Shown here in pieces: positions 1-8,396 of a DNA stretch of 13,090 nucleotides (positions are counted from its first letter, which is position 1; every line of letters begins with the position of its first letter). Under the pieces are notes generated by a model that ran no database searches, was not told the origin of the DNA, and saw only the letters and a program-made list of their open reading frames with translations. The DNA is taken from NCBI GenBank assembly GCA_013696385.1, contig JACCYR010000039.1, forward strand, positions 1 to 13,090, in the 5' to 3' direction. The position numbers were made by a program, and so were the translations under genes. Source of the DNA: Acidobacteriota bacterium (GTDB lineage Bacteria; Acidobacteriota; Blastocatellia; Pyrinomonadales; Pyrinomonadaceae).

Positions 1-3000
1 CCTCGCGTGGTTTGAAAATATCGCTGACGCGCCGGAAAACATTGCCGCCATCGTAAAAAGGAACGACCCGAAGAAGGTCTGTAACCGGAATTCGCGCTTC
101 CAGATTGACAATCGCCAGCGCGTTGCCGCCGAAAGGGACGGTGAAAGGGCTTAGAAAAACCGGCTCGCCTTTGTTGTTGCGAAAAATTCCCTGCGGAACA
201 ATCACGACGCGCGGTCCCGCGCCTTCATATTCAAAACCTCTGAGCGTTGTCGAACCGCCCGCGAAAAATCTTTCGCTAATCGGCAAACTGCCGTTTAAAT
301 CAGGAAACTGTGTCGAAGAAAAACTTTCATTTCTGGAAAACACGCTTGCTAAACCGAGAATGGCGCGTCCGGCAAAAGTCGTGTTTTTTAGTTTGGAAAA
401 TGTGAAAAAAGTGTTGTAAGAACCTTGAAACTTATGAAATCCGGTGTTCGCGCCCAGAAGCGGAGCAGACAGATTATATTCGGCGGTAAGGTAATTGCCA
501 CGGGTCGGGTCGTTCGGACTGTAACGACACGGGTCGCCCGGGTCGCCTTTCTGAATTAGTTCGATAAAAGTGTATTTGATATTACAATTTTGCCGCGTAT
601 CATAAACAAAGTTCGCGCCGAAACCGGAAATACGGACTTTTGCGTCCGGACGCAGCAAATCTTTTACCAGCAAACTTTCAAAATTAAACAGACGGACATC
701 TTCATAACGATAACGGACGAACAAAAAACTTCGCTTCTTGACGCTGACGGTGCGGCTGGTTTCCGCCGCAATCGTCAGACGATTTATTGTCGGGTCGCCA
801 GTTGCGTCGCCGAATTGGTCAATCGGATTGCCTTCTTCGTCAACTCTTTGAACAATTCCGAAAGTTCCTCGGTCAAACGTCGAGCGGAAAAAGCGTGTTA
901 CAGTCGAATCGCGCTGATACTGCGCCGTAAAGGTCAAAGGTGAAAACCGATTTTTACCATCGGGCAAAAAGCGCGGGTTTATATAATCAATCTGCACGAG
1001 CTGCTGCAAACGGCTGGCGCGAATCCGTGCGCCGCCTTGCTGAAGTTTCCCAAAAAGATTGAAATGACGAATGTCGAAAAATCCGTTTGCGCCGATGTCG
1101 GTCGAATAGCCGCCGCCGTATGTAATAAGACGCGGTTTTTGTTCTTCGACGTTGATAATAACATCGGACAGACGTCCGCTTCCGTCCGCTTTTTCTCCGG
1201 CTGGCTGCGGTTTTATTTCGACGAGGCTGAAGGCATCGGTGGCATAAAGATTTTGTTCGCTGGCAAACATATCGGTTGTTCGCAGAACATCGCCGCTTTT
1301 CAAATTTACAGCTTTCAAGATAGCGTCGCGCTCGGTCATCTCGTTACCGTTTATCAAAATGCGGTTGACGAAAACTTTTTTGCCTTCGTTTTCGAGATTG
1401 TAAATGAGTTTTACCTTTTCCTCTTGAGCGTTTGCCGGTTCGTTTAGTTCGACGATTGAATAGCTTACCTTTGCATCGTAAAACCCAGCCTCCGAATAAA
1501 ACTGTGAAAGTTCCTTGACACCGTTTCGCGCCCGCGCCCGCGAGAAATTTTTACCCGCCAAATCGGGAAGTTTTGCCAGCAAAGTCGCATCGGAAAAAGA
1601 CGTATTTCCGGTAATCTCGATATCGGCGACGGTCGTCGGAATACCTTCTTCAACCGCAAAAGTAATAATTAAATCTTCGCCGTTAAGCGAAACACTTTGT
1701 CGGACGGCAACTTCAGCGCGACGATAACCGAGTTCGCGCAAGACGGATTTAATTGCCAAGCGGTCTTCTTCCAAAGTTTCATTACTCGTGTAACCGCGCC
1801 CGTAACCGAAAAACGGAATAAAACCGAGCGCGTTTGCTTCCTGCGAATCAAGAATTCCTTTAATATCTTCAGCTGTAAATTTATCAGTGCCTTCAATGCG
1901 AATATCAACCAACTTCAGACGGCGGCTGAGGTCAGCCTGATATTTAACGTCAACCACGCGGTCTTTTAAGGTCGCGCCGCTCAAAGCCTCGCATAAAACG
2001 TCTGTTTCGTTTTGCGTCGCGCTGGCTTCCTCTTCGGTAAATTCCGGTTTAACCGAACAAACCGCTTTAACGCCGGCAAAGAAATAACCTTTTTCCTGAA
2101 AATAATTTCGCAAACGCCTTTCGCCTTCGACAATCGCCGCGTAATCAAGCGTTCCTTCGCGTCTGATGGTTAAAAGTTCGGTTAACTTTTTATCGCCGAT
2201 TTCCTCTTTCCCCGCGTCAACTTCGATGTTCACAATTGGACCGACTTTTCCTTTTAAATCAATGGTTATCGTGTTTTTTTCGCTGTCATAGACGGGACGC
2301 GCTTCTTCAAGTTCGGGAGCGATAAATTTTTCTTCGCGCAGGGCTTTGCGAATTTTAGCAATATCTTCCGTCAGAAGTTCCCGCGAATACGGTTCGCCCA
2401 GTTGAAGTTCTAATTTTGGACGAACTTTTGAAGCGTCAAAACCGGCAATATCAATGTTGAATTTTTCAACTTTTGCCTGCGCGTTCGGAATGACATTAAA
2501 AGTAACGGCGACTTCGGTTTCGCTATTTAAAGGCTGTTGGCTGTATGTAGTTTCGGCTTTGTAAAATCCGCGCTCGCGCAAATAATCCAAAATCAAATCA
2601 GCGTTGTTGCGAAGCGTCTGTTCGGTGATGGAAGTTCCCGGATTGAGCAGATTTAATTTTAAGAGCAATTCCTGTTCAGTAACGGGTTTGCCAACCGTGT
2701 TGCCGATATTGATATTAACTTTTTCGGCTTTTGTTTTGCGTTTGATGATAAAGCGCACATTAACATTGCTTTGCCCGACATTAATGGGGACAACCGAAGC
2801 AGAAACAATATTGCCCGTTTTATAAAGCGCAGCCAAAGCATCGCGCACTTTTACGGTGGAATAATTTGTGCCGAGAGCATTTCGGGCAATCAGGCGAAAC
2901 TGTTCGGCGGCTGATAGGTCGCGGTCGGTGCCTTCAAATGTTATCTCAACATTTGAAATTTGGCGGTCTTCAAATTTGTTTTGCGCCGAAACCGTGATTA

Positions 3001-3145
3001 CAAAAAACAAACCGCAGAAACACAGAAACGCGAATAAATGGATAATGGATAATGGATAATGGATAATGGATGTTTTTATATTTTCCATTTTCCATTTTCC
3101 ATTATCCATTTGCTTACTCTGTATCTTTCGCGGTAAAAAATTCAT
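1..3145 (-). CDS. bamA: Omp85/BamA-family outer-membrane insertase, 3' end cut by window edge
   Basis: About 1048 codons are open from the ATG at 3145 to the left edge with no stop, so the C-terminus is missing. The product is an outer-membrane beta-barrel insertase of the Omp85 superfamily (BamA in the Bam complex, or TamA in the TAM). Residues 1-61 form an unusually long signal peptide with a hydrophobic core at about 44-60 (LFAFLCFCGLFFVITVSA) and likely cleavage after A61. The following stretch reads as about seven POTRA modules starting near 64, 140, 225, 302, 408, 503 and 588, each closing on a strand of the type VxxIxIxGN. The barrel begins near 672 and carries the family's loop-6 signature, seen as FFAGGSTTLRGF at 960-971 with the key R969-G970-F971. 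E. coli BamA has five POTRAs and 810 aa, so this is longer. The ATG overlaps the tamB stop (TAATG), which implies translational coupling; only a weak AAGAGAT lies upstream. In-frame ATGs at 3109 and 3088 are alternatives. BamA versus TamA cannot be settled here. Confidence 0.93.
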   Translation of the reverse strand, partial: MNFLPRKIQSKQMDNGKWKMENIKTSIIHYPLSIIHLFAFLCFCGLFFVITVSAQNKFEDRQISNVEITFEGTDRDLSAAEQFRLIARNALGTNYSTVKVRDALAALYKTGNIVSASVVPINVGQSNVNVRFIIKRKTKAEKVNINIGNTVGKPVTEQELLLKLNLLNPGTSITEQTLRNNADLILDYLRERGFYKAETTYSQQPLNSETEVAVTFNVIPNAQAKVEKFNIDIAGFDASKVRPKLELQLGEPYSRELLTEDIAKIRKALREEKFIAPELEEARPVYDSEKNTITIDLKGKVGPIVNIEVDAGKEEIGDKKLTELLTIRREGTLDYAAIVEGERRLRNYFQEKGYFFAGVKAVCSVKPEFTEEEASATQNETDVLCEALSGATLKDRVVDVKYQADLSRRLKLVDIRIEGTDKFTAEDIKGILDSQEANALGFIPFFGYGRGYTSNETLEEDRLAIKSVLRELGYRRAEVAVRQSVSLNGEDLIITFAVEEGIPTTVADIEITGNTSFSDATLLAKLPDLAGKNFSRARARNGVKELSQFYSEAGFYDAKVSYSIVELNEPANAQEEKVKLIYNLENEGKKVFVNRILINGNEMTERDAILKAVNLKSGDVLRTTDMFASEQNLYATDAFSLVEIKPQPAGEKADGSGRLSDVIINVEEQKPRLITYGGGYSTDIGANGFFDIRHFNLFGKLQQGGARIRASRLQQLVQIDYINPRFLPDGKNRFSPLTFTAQYQRDSTVTRFFRSTFDRGTFGIVQRVDEEGNPIDQFGDATGDPTINRLTIAAETSRTVSVKKRSFLFVRYRYEDVRLFNFESLLVKDLLRPDAKVRISGFGANFVYDTRQNCNIKYTFIELIQKGDPGDPCRYSPNDPTRGNYLTAEYNLSAPLLGANTGFHKFQGSYNTFFTFSKLKNTTFAGRAILGLASVFSRNESFSSTQFPDLNGSLPISERFFAGGSTTLRGFEYEGAGPRVVIVPQGIFRNNKGEPVFLSPFTVPFGGNALAIVNLEARIPVTDLLRVVPFYDGGNVFRRVSDIFKPRE
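3038..3112. repeat. Inverted pair of heptad arrays (ATGGATA / CCATTTT) at the start of the Omp85 gene
   Basis: On the plus strand, five units of ATGGATA (3038-3072, the last ATGGATG) are followed by a 12-nt T/A-rich spacer. Four opposed units follow at 3085-3112: CCATTTT, CCATTTT, CCATTAT, CCATTTG. The two arrays are near-complementary and could fold into a long imperfect stem. The whole element lies inside the Omp85 reading frame, since every possible ATG (3145, 3109, 3088) precedes or falls within it. It encodes two full copies of SIIHYPL (residues 26-39) and then SIIH. Confidence 0.85.
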
Positions 3146-6100
3146 TAAAATCTCTTTCTTAAACGAACTTCAAAACTAAAAACATTATTATTTCGCGTTA
3201 CGTTGCTCAACGAGCGTTGCTCATATTGGGCGACAAACGACAGACGGTTTGATAGGCGATATTCGAGAGCTAAAACCTGATTTTGGTCTTCCGAAAGGTT
3301 GGTCGAATAAGTTATCAAAAGGTTTCGGTTTATCTGTCTGCCGACCGTCAGACGTGCCGAAGGATTTAGGCGTTGACCGGAGATATTCGGGTCAATCTCA
3401 AATCTGTTCAGACCGAAAAGTTTGTCAGTGGCGCGACTGAGCGGATTATTTATCAGTTCGTCGGTTAAAATTTCCGCCGCCGTATTAATACCCGATTGCG
3501 CCAAGGTCGGAATGCCCGTATCGGTATTTGCTAAATTTCCGGTTGTAATAAGTGAAATTACATCCGCTTGCGGCAACGCCGGATTTGAACGCACCGTCGC
3601 ATTGAGACTTTCAGTATTGGCTAATTCACCGACCAGACTGACGATAACCTGATAACCCTTGATTTCAGTTTCGGCTTGCAGATTGATATACGGCTCAACG
3701 CTTGTGTTCGGCGGAAATTCCAATACGCCGCGCCGAACTTCATAACGCTCTTTGCGGAATAAAATCGTCCCGCTGTTGGCAGTAACTCTGCCGGAAATTT
3801 GCGGAAATTCGATGTCGCCCGTTACGCGCAGCGAAAGCGAAGCAGTCAAATCAGCCAGATTATTACGGACAACCAGTGCGTCGCGCCCTTCGATGCGAAT
3901 ATCGAGTTTTGGCACGCCGATCAACGAATAAAAAGAATTGTCCGACTGTCCCGCCGAACCTGCCGACAAAGAACCTTCGCGCCGTCCGCTGATAAAGTCT
4001 GCCAAGTCAATATCCTTGTTGTAAATACTGCGTTCAGCGTAAATCCTTCCCGAAATTAAAGTGTTCATTTCGCTGTTGACACGATTGCCTCTGATTTCAA
4101 TTTCGGCATCGCCCGTCGTAATAAAATCAGGCGGCAGTGGCGCGGTAAAATTATTTCCGCGCACGTCAAACCGAAATCCCTGCAATTCTAAACCTTTGAG
4201 CAGTGCGCCGCCGGAAGCCGTAACTCTGCCGCCGCCCAAAAATCCGCTCAACTCATCAATCTGTGCTTGGTTCGACGTAAATATAATGCGTCCTTTAATG
4301 CGATTAACCGTCAGGCGTTCAGAGCCGATAAAAGTTGACACCGAAGCGTTTTCGAGTTCCGCCGCGCCAATCAGCCGGGCGTTTTCACTGCTTCCGTTCA
4401 ACCGGACGGAAACATCGGCGATGCCGGAGAAAAATGTATTTTTTGAAAGTGCATTGAAAACGCGAAGATTTACTTTTCCGTCAATCGCCAAATTATTGAT
4501 GCCGTCGGCGGTCAACGCCGTTGTGCCGCTAACCACAATATTCGTGCCGCCGCCCGCAAATTTCGCGTTGTCAACAATAATTTCTTTTGTATTAAACCGG
4601 ACGGAAACCGGCTCGGTGGCAATTAGCGGGGTTTCATCAATCTGCAAAGCAAGTTGACTAAACATCGCCGAACCGCTCAGATTATCGGTTGAAAAAGTGC
4701 GTTTTCCGCTTCCTGCGTCAACGCCGTAAAGATTGCCTTGAAGCACAACATTTCCCGTCGCCTGTCCAGTAATTGAAACATCGCCGGACGGACGGACAAG
4801 CGCGATAAACGGTGCAAGCTGCGTGTTATTAAAGGTAGTTTCCGCCCGAAACGGCAAGTTTTCATCGGCAAAATTGACGCTGGCGTTGAGAACTTGCGGC
4901 TGACCTTGAAAATTAACGGTTACATTGGCATTTAGCTGCTGATTTTCGGTTTTTCCGGTAAATGTTATATCGCCGAGCGCGTTGTCATTGACGACAACAT
5001 TGCGCCCGATGCCGCTAAAATTGATGTCGTAAGTTTTAGAATCAGAACCTAAGCCCATTGCTCTGGCTTGCAGATCAATCGTGCCGTTGATATTTGAAAT
5101 ATCCATGTCGTTTGGCAAAAATGGGCGAATTCGCGCAATCTGAATATCTTTGCCGCCCACGACGAAATTAAACGCTGTCGAATCAGTGTTGTAAGTTCCG
5201 TTTGCCCGCAAAAAGCCGTCGCCAAATCGCGCCTGAAAGTTTTCAAGATTGACTAAATTACCTTGAAATGTCGCCTTCGCATCAAAACCGTCAAATGGCT
5301 GACCGTTGATTGTGCCTGCGCCCGATGAAATATTCGCTTCGCCCTGTAAATTATTGGGTATTCCACTCACATTTATTGTGCCGGAAGTCTGCGCCTGAAA
5401 ATCTTTAATTTGGTCGGGCAGAATATCAACTGGCAGAGCCGCGAGCAAATTTCCCGTATTGACATTGTTTAATGTCGCTTGAACGGAAACGTTATTTGCG
5501 CCGGTGCGCGGAACATTGACGTTAAAGGCGAGATTTCCGCCGCCAGCGCGTTCCTGCAATTTGCCGTCGCTCAATTCGATGACTTCGGGTGAAACTAAAA
5601 CATTTGTCGAAAGCGAGCCTAAATCGCGTCCGCGCAAAACAAGCGAATCGAGCGAAGCGCGTCCGTCAAGTGTCGGATTTTCCAGATTTCCCGTCAGCTT
5701 GCCGCTGAAATCAAGTTTCCCCGCAAACTGTGCTTGGTAATTGTCGAGTTGCGCTTCGAGTTCGGGCGAGATGTTCAAAACCCTGAATATTCGGTCAATT
5801 TCGCTGGCATCGGCTGAATTAAGCGCGATGTTTAAGTTTGAATTGTTCCCGTTCAAATCAAATTGTCCGGTAACATTAAGTCCGGTTTTTTCCGTGTTCA
5901 AATCGGCGTAATCAACATTAAAAAGTCCGTTATTGGCGGTCAATCCGAGTTTTCCGCTGACCGGCACAAGCCCGCGCTGCGTCGTTCCGGCATTGGCGGC
6001 AAAATCTGCTGTAACCGTTCCGCTTGCCGTTTTGAAATTCGTTCCGGCGAAAGTCAGATTGACATTTCCGGTTGTTTTCCCTTCAATCGGCACAACTTGT

Positions 6101-8313
6101 CCGCCTTGCAATGCAAGCAGTTTTGATAAATCAAGATTGGAAAATTGAGCATCAACTTGCGAGCGTTTGCGGTCATTCAAAGCAATCACCGCATCGCCGT
6201 TAATACTGCCGTCCATCACTTCCGCCGTCAGATTATTAAGCGCAATTTGGTCGTTTTCCGCTACTACCGAAGCCCGCGCCGCGCCGAGTTTGACGCTTCC
6301 CAAAACGCCGCCGCCCAAACTCATATCAAGACTTGCGCGGTAACGTCCCGACGGTTCAAGCACAAAAACAGGTTTATAAATTTTGACGTTTTCGAGATTT
6401 CCGCCTTCCGGCACGGCTAATTCGGTCAGCACAACATTTCCCGCGTTAATGTCGCCTGAACGCGCTTCGATTCTTCCCTGTTTAATTGTCAAACGAAGTC
6501 CCGCAACATTAATGCTTCCCAAAGTTGCCGCGTCGGTTTCAATCTTGGCGACCTTCGTGTTGTCGGCATAAACTTCCGTCGTGCTTCCGGCAACTTTAGC
6601 ATTTACACCCGAAGCCTGAAAATTGCCGACCTGCGTGCTTCCCGCGTTCAATCCGTCGGCTTGAACATTTTTTGCTGTAACATTCGTCGTGCCGTTATTG
6701 GCGGCAATTGTTACATCGCTTGCCGCTAAACCATTGACTTTTCCGTCTTTCGTCCGCAAATTCTGCGCCCGCAAACTGTTGATTTGTGCAGTGGTTTTAT
6801 CGCCGCGCTTGGTCGCCTTCATGCCGCTTGCCGTAACGCCGTTTAGCTCTGTTCCTTCGAGTTTTACCGAACTTGCCCGCGCATTCGGCAAGGCAATATT
6901 TGTTACACCGTCGGCGGAACTGATTTTGACGTTATTTGCCTGCAATGATTGAATGTCAGCATCTGAAGAAGCAAAACTGCGCGAGCGAATCGTGCCTAAA
7001 GTCGCGTCAAATTGTCCGTCTTCATATTCGGCAGCCGCGTCGGAAATATAAAGTCCGGCGATTGTTCCCAAAGGCGATTTTGCCGCCGCCGCCTGAAGTT
7101 CACCAAACCATTTGAAATCAGTTCCCGTGCCGCGAATATTGCCGATAAGCTGCAAAGTATCAATCCGAAAATCTTCAAACGTGAGCAGTTCGGCAACCGC
7201 TTTGCCGTTGGCTTCATACATCGAATTTTCGCCCGCCACGGTCGCCGCGATATTCAAGCCTTTCAAACGGATATTGTCCGCCGCCAGCGCGTCCGATTGA
7301 ATTTCGCCTTCGATGCGATATATGTCGCCTTCGCCCGTAACCGTTCCGCTGAAATTCGCCGCGCCGCGCAGTGCCGTTCCAAGCGGCAAAATATTTGAAG
7401 TCTGTGTCAAATCAACGGTAGACTCAATTTTCAGATTATATTTGAGCGATTCCCAATCGGTGATTGTGCCGCTTAAAGTCGATTCGCCAATCGGCGAAGT
7501 CAGTTTTAACGCGCTGATTTCCGCGCCTTTGTCGCTTGCGATGCCGCTCGCGCGAATATCAACCGGTTCAACCACGTTTTCGTCATAAACAAAGTTTGAA
7601 TCAGTTGAAGTAAAATCGAACTTGTAACGCCGCTCTTCTTCCGGCACATTATAATCGGTCGGTTCAAGAAAAAGTTGGACATTTCTCGCGTCGGCGGAGA
7701 TTTTTCTCTGCACGTCGCCAAAATGAACCAAGCCGTTTTTAAGTGAAAATTTCACGGAAGAATAGTTGAAATTTACTCTTGAGCCTTCTTCGTCTTCGAT
7801 TAGTTTCAGATTAGAAAAGTTCGAGTTTCCGTTTTCGTCAAACTTTACCCAAACTTCCGCGCCGTTTATATCGGTTGTATCAATGCTGATGTCGCGGCTC
7901 AATTGCCAGGCGTAAAGGTCTTTAACGGTCAAACCGAGTTTGGCTTCTTTGATAAAAAATAGTTTTTCGCCGGTAACTTTGTCGCTGAAAGTCGCATTTT
8001 TGAGTTCTAATTGCAAAGGCGAAACAGTTACGCGAAAAACGTCGGCATCAAAGACAACGCCGATATCCGCCATTTTTACAACAAACTGCTCTTTAATATA
8101 ATTGTCGAAAACGCCGTAACGGTAAGAAACCATAACAAAAAGCGCAAGTCCAACTGCAAGAAGTGCAACAATTCCAAGCGCGATTATTCCGTTTCGGCGC
8201 GTAAAAAATCTGCGCGGCGAAGTTTCGGGCGCGATTTCTTCCGCCTCGTTTTCCTGCGCTTCGAGATTTTCGGTTTCTTCTATTTGATTTTCGTTTTCTT
8301 CCGACATCTGCAT
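3145..8313 (-). CDS. tamB: TamB-family (DUF490/AsmA-like) translocation and assembly module protein
   Basis: This 1722-aa protein is inner-membrane anchored and spans the periplasm as a long beta-rich bridge. TamB family members partner an Omp85 barrel and contribute to outer-membrane protein assembly and lipid transport. Visible features are a very acidic cytoplasmic tail (residues 3-30, rich in Glu), one membrane segment at about 42-63 flanked by FFTRRN, an AsmA-like start with early beta-strands, then over 1500 residues of alternating beta-strands rich in Asn, Gly, Thr and Ala. The C-terminal DUF490 region contains LPQADVISLITTG and the ending EVRLRKRF, a terminal-Phe strand typical of TamB. 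E. coli TamB is 1259 aa, so this one is considerably longer. Part of the extra length is a 36-residue repeat array (residues 421-636, listed separately). The next gene is the Omp85 barrel, overlapping by one base. No Shine-Dalgarno precedes either ATG (8313 or 8307). The family assignment is firm; the substrate is unknown. Confidence 0.95.
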   Translation of the reverse strand: MQMSEENENQIEETENLEAQENEAEEIAPETSPRRFFTRRNGIIALGIVALLAVGLALFVMVSYRYGVFDNYIKEQFVVKMADIGVVFDADVFRVTVSPLQLELKNATFSDKVTGEKLFFIKEAKLGLTVKDLYAWQLSRDISIDTTDINGAEVWVKFDENGNSNFSNLKLIEDEEGSRVNFNYSSVKFSLKNGLVHFGDVQRKISADARNVQLFLEPTDYNVPEEERRYKFDFTSTDSNFVYDENVVEPVDIRASGIASDKGAEISALKLTSPIGESTLSGTITDWESLKYNLKIESTVDLTQTSNILPLGTALRGAANFSGTVTGEGDIYRIEGEIQSDALAADNIRLKGLNIAATVAGENSMYEANGKAVAELLTFEDFRIDTLQLIGNIRGTGTDFKWFGELQAAAAKSPLGTIAGLYISDAAAEYEDGQFDATLGTIRSRSFASSDADIQSLQANNVKISSADGVTNIALPNARASSVKLEGTELNGVTASGMKATKRGDKTTAQINSLRAQNLRTKDGKVNGLAASDVTIAANNGTTNVTAKNVQADGLNAGSTQVGNFQASGVNAKVAGSTTEVYADNTKVAKIETDAATLGSINVAGLRLTIKQGRIEARSGDINAGNVVLTELAVPEGGNLENVKIYKPVFVLEPSGRYRASLDMSLGGGVLGSVKLGAARASVVAENDQIALNNLTAEVMDGSINGDAVIALNDRKRSQVDAQFSNLDLSKLLALQGGQVVPIEGKTTGNVNLTFAGTNFKTASGTVTADFAANAGTTQRGLVPVSGKLGLTANNGLFNVDYADLNTEKTGLNVTGQFDLNGNNSNLNIALNSADASEIDRIFRVLNISPELEAQLDNYQAQFAGKLDFSGKLTGNLENPTLDGRASLDSLVLRGRDLGSLSTNVLVSPEVIELSDGKLQERAGGGNLAFNVNVPRTGANNVSVQATLNNVNTGNLLAALPVDILPDQIKDFQAQTSGTINVSGIPNNLQGEANISSGAGTINGQPFDGFDAKATFQGNLVNLENFQARFGDGFLRANGTYNTDSTAFNFVVGGKDIQIARIRPFLPNDMDISNINGTIDLQARAMGLGSDSKTYDINFSGIGRNVVVNDNALGDITFTGKTENQQLNANVTVNFQGQPQVLNASVNFADENLPFRAETTFNNTQLAPFIALVRPSGDVSITGQATGNVVLQGNLYGVDAGSGKRTFSTDNLSGSAMFSQLALQIDETPLIATEPVSVRFNTKEIIVDNAKFAGGGTNIVVSGTTALTADGINNLAIDGKVNLRVFNALSKNTFFSGIADVSVRLNGSSENARLIGAAELENASVSTFIGSERLTVNRIKGRIIFTSNQAQIDELSGFLGGGRVTASGGALLKGLELQGFRFDVRGNNFTAPLPPDFITTGDAEIEIRGNRVNSEMNTLISGRIYAERSIYNKDIDLADFISGRREGSLSAGSAGQSDNSFYSLIGVPKLDIRIEGRDALVVRNNLADLTASLSLRVTGDIEFPQISGRVTANSGTILFRKERYEVRRGVLEFPPNTSVEPYINLQAETEIKGYQVIVSLVGELANTESLNATVRSNPALPQADVISLITTGNLANTDTGIPTLAQSGINTAAEILTDELINNPLSRATDKLFGLNRFEIDPNISGQRLNPSARLTVGRQINRNLLITYSTNLSEDQNQVLALEYRLSNRLSFVAQYEQRSLSNVTRNNNVFSFEVRLRKRF
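6406..7053 (-). repeat. Six tandem 36-residue (108-bp) protein repeats inside tamB
   Basis: Residues 421-636 divide without indels into six units of exactly 36 residues (421, 457, 493, 529, 565, 601). Units 3-5 share position-specific residues: Ala-Ser at positions 3-4, a hydrophobic residue at 6, Thr at 15, Val/Ala at 17, and usually Ala at 24. They end in a hydrophobic residue followed by G or N. By eye, pairwise identity is roughly 15-25%, so this is an old expansion recognisable by register rather than recent DNA duplication. The preceding 36 residues (385-420) may be a further degenerate unit. The pattern fits an integral number of strands of the TamB beta-groove per unit (inference). 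Confidence 0.6.
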
Positions 8314-8334
8314 AAAGGAGAGTTTGCTAAAAAC

Positions 8335-8362
8335 ATTCTAACGATATTTATTGTTTCTTGAA
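8335..8362 (-). promoter_or_regulatory. Candidate promoter for tamB-Omp85 in the 83-bp gap after ribB
   Basis: Read on the minus strand, TAGAAT (8340-8335) matches five of six bases of a sigma-70 -10 box. TTCAAG (8362-8357) is a weak -35, 16 bp upstream. Transcription would start about 15 nt before the tamB ATG and give a very short leader without a Shine-Dalgarno. The 83-bp gap (8314-8396) contains no terminator-like hairpin that I could see, so read-through from ribB is equally possible. Confidence 0.25.
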
Positions 8363-8396
8363 AGCTAAAATGGTTTTTTTATCACAAAATTCAAAC

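Noticed and set aside
3038..3112. CRISPR array or insertion-sequence terminal inverted repeats
   Set aside because: The units are 7 bp without spacers, and no cas or transposase gene is present. The opposed arrays enclose only 12 nt.
4061..4657. Plus-strand open frame of 198 codons
   Set aside because: It lies wholly antisense to tamB, whose minus-strand frame is convincing throughout. The translation has no family features and no ribosome site.
8314..8320. AAAGGAG, a perfect Shine-Dalgarno, next to the tamB start
   Set aside because: It is on the plus strand and therefore points away from tamB. No plausible plus-strand gene follows it.
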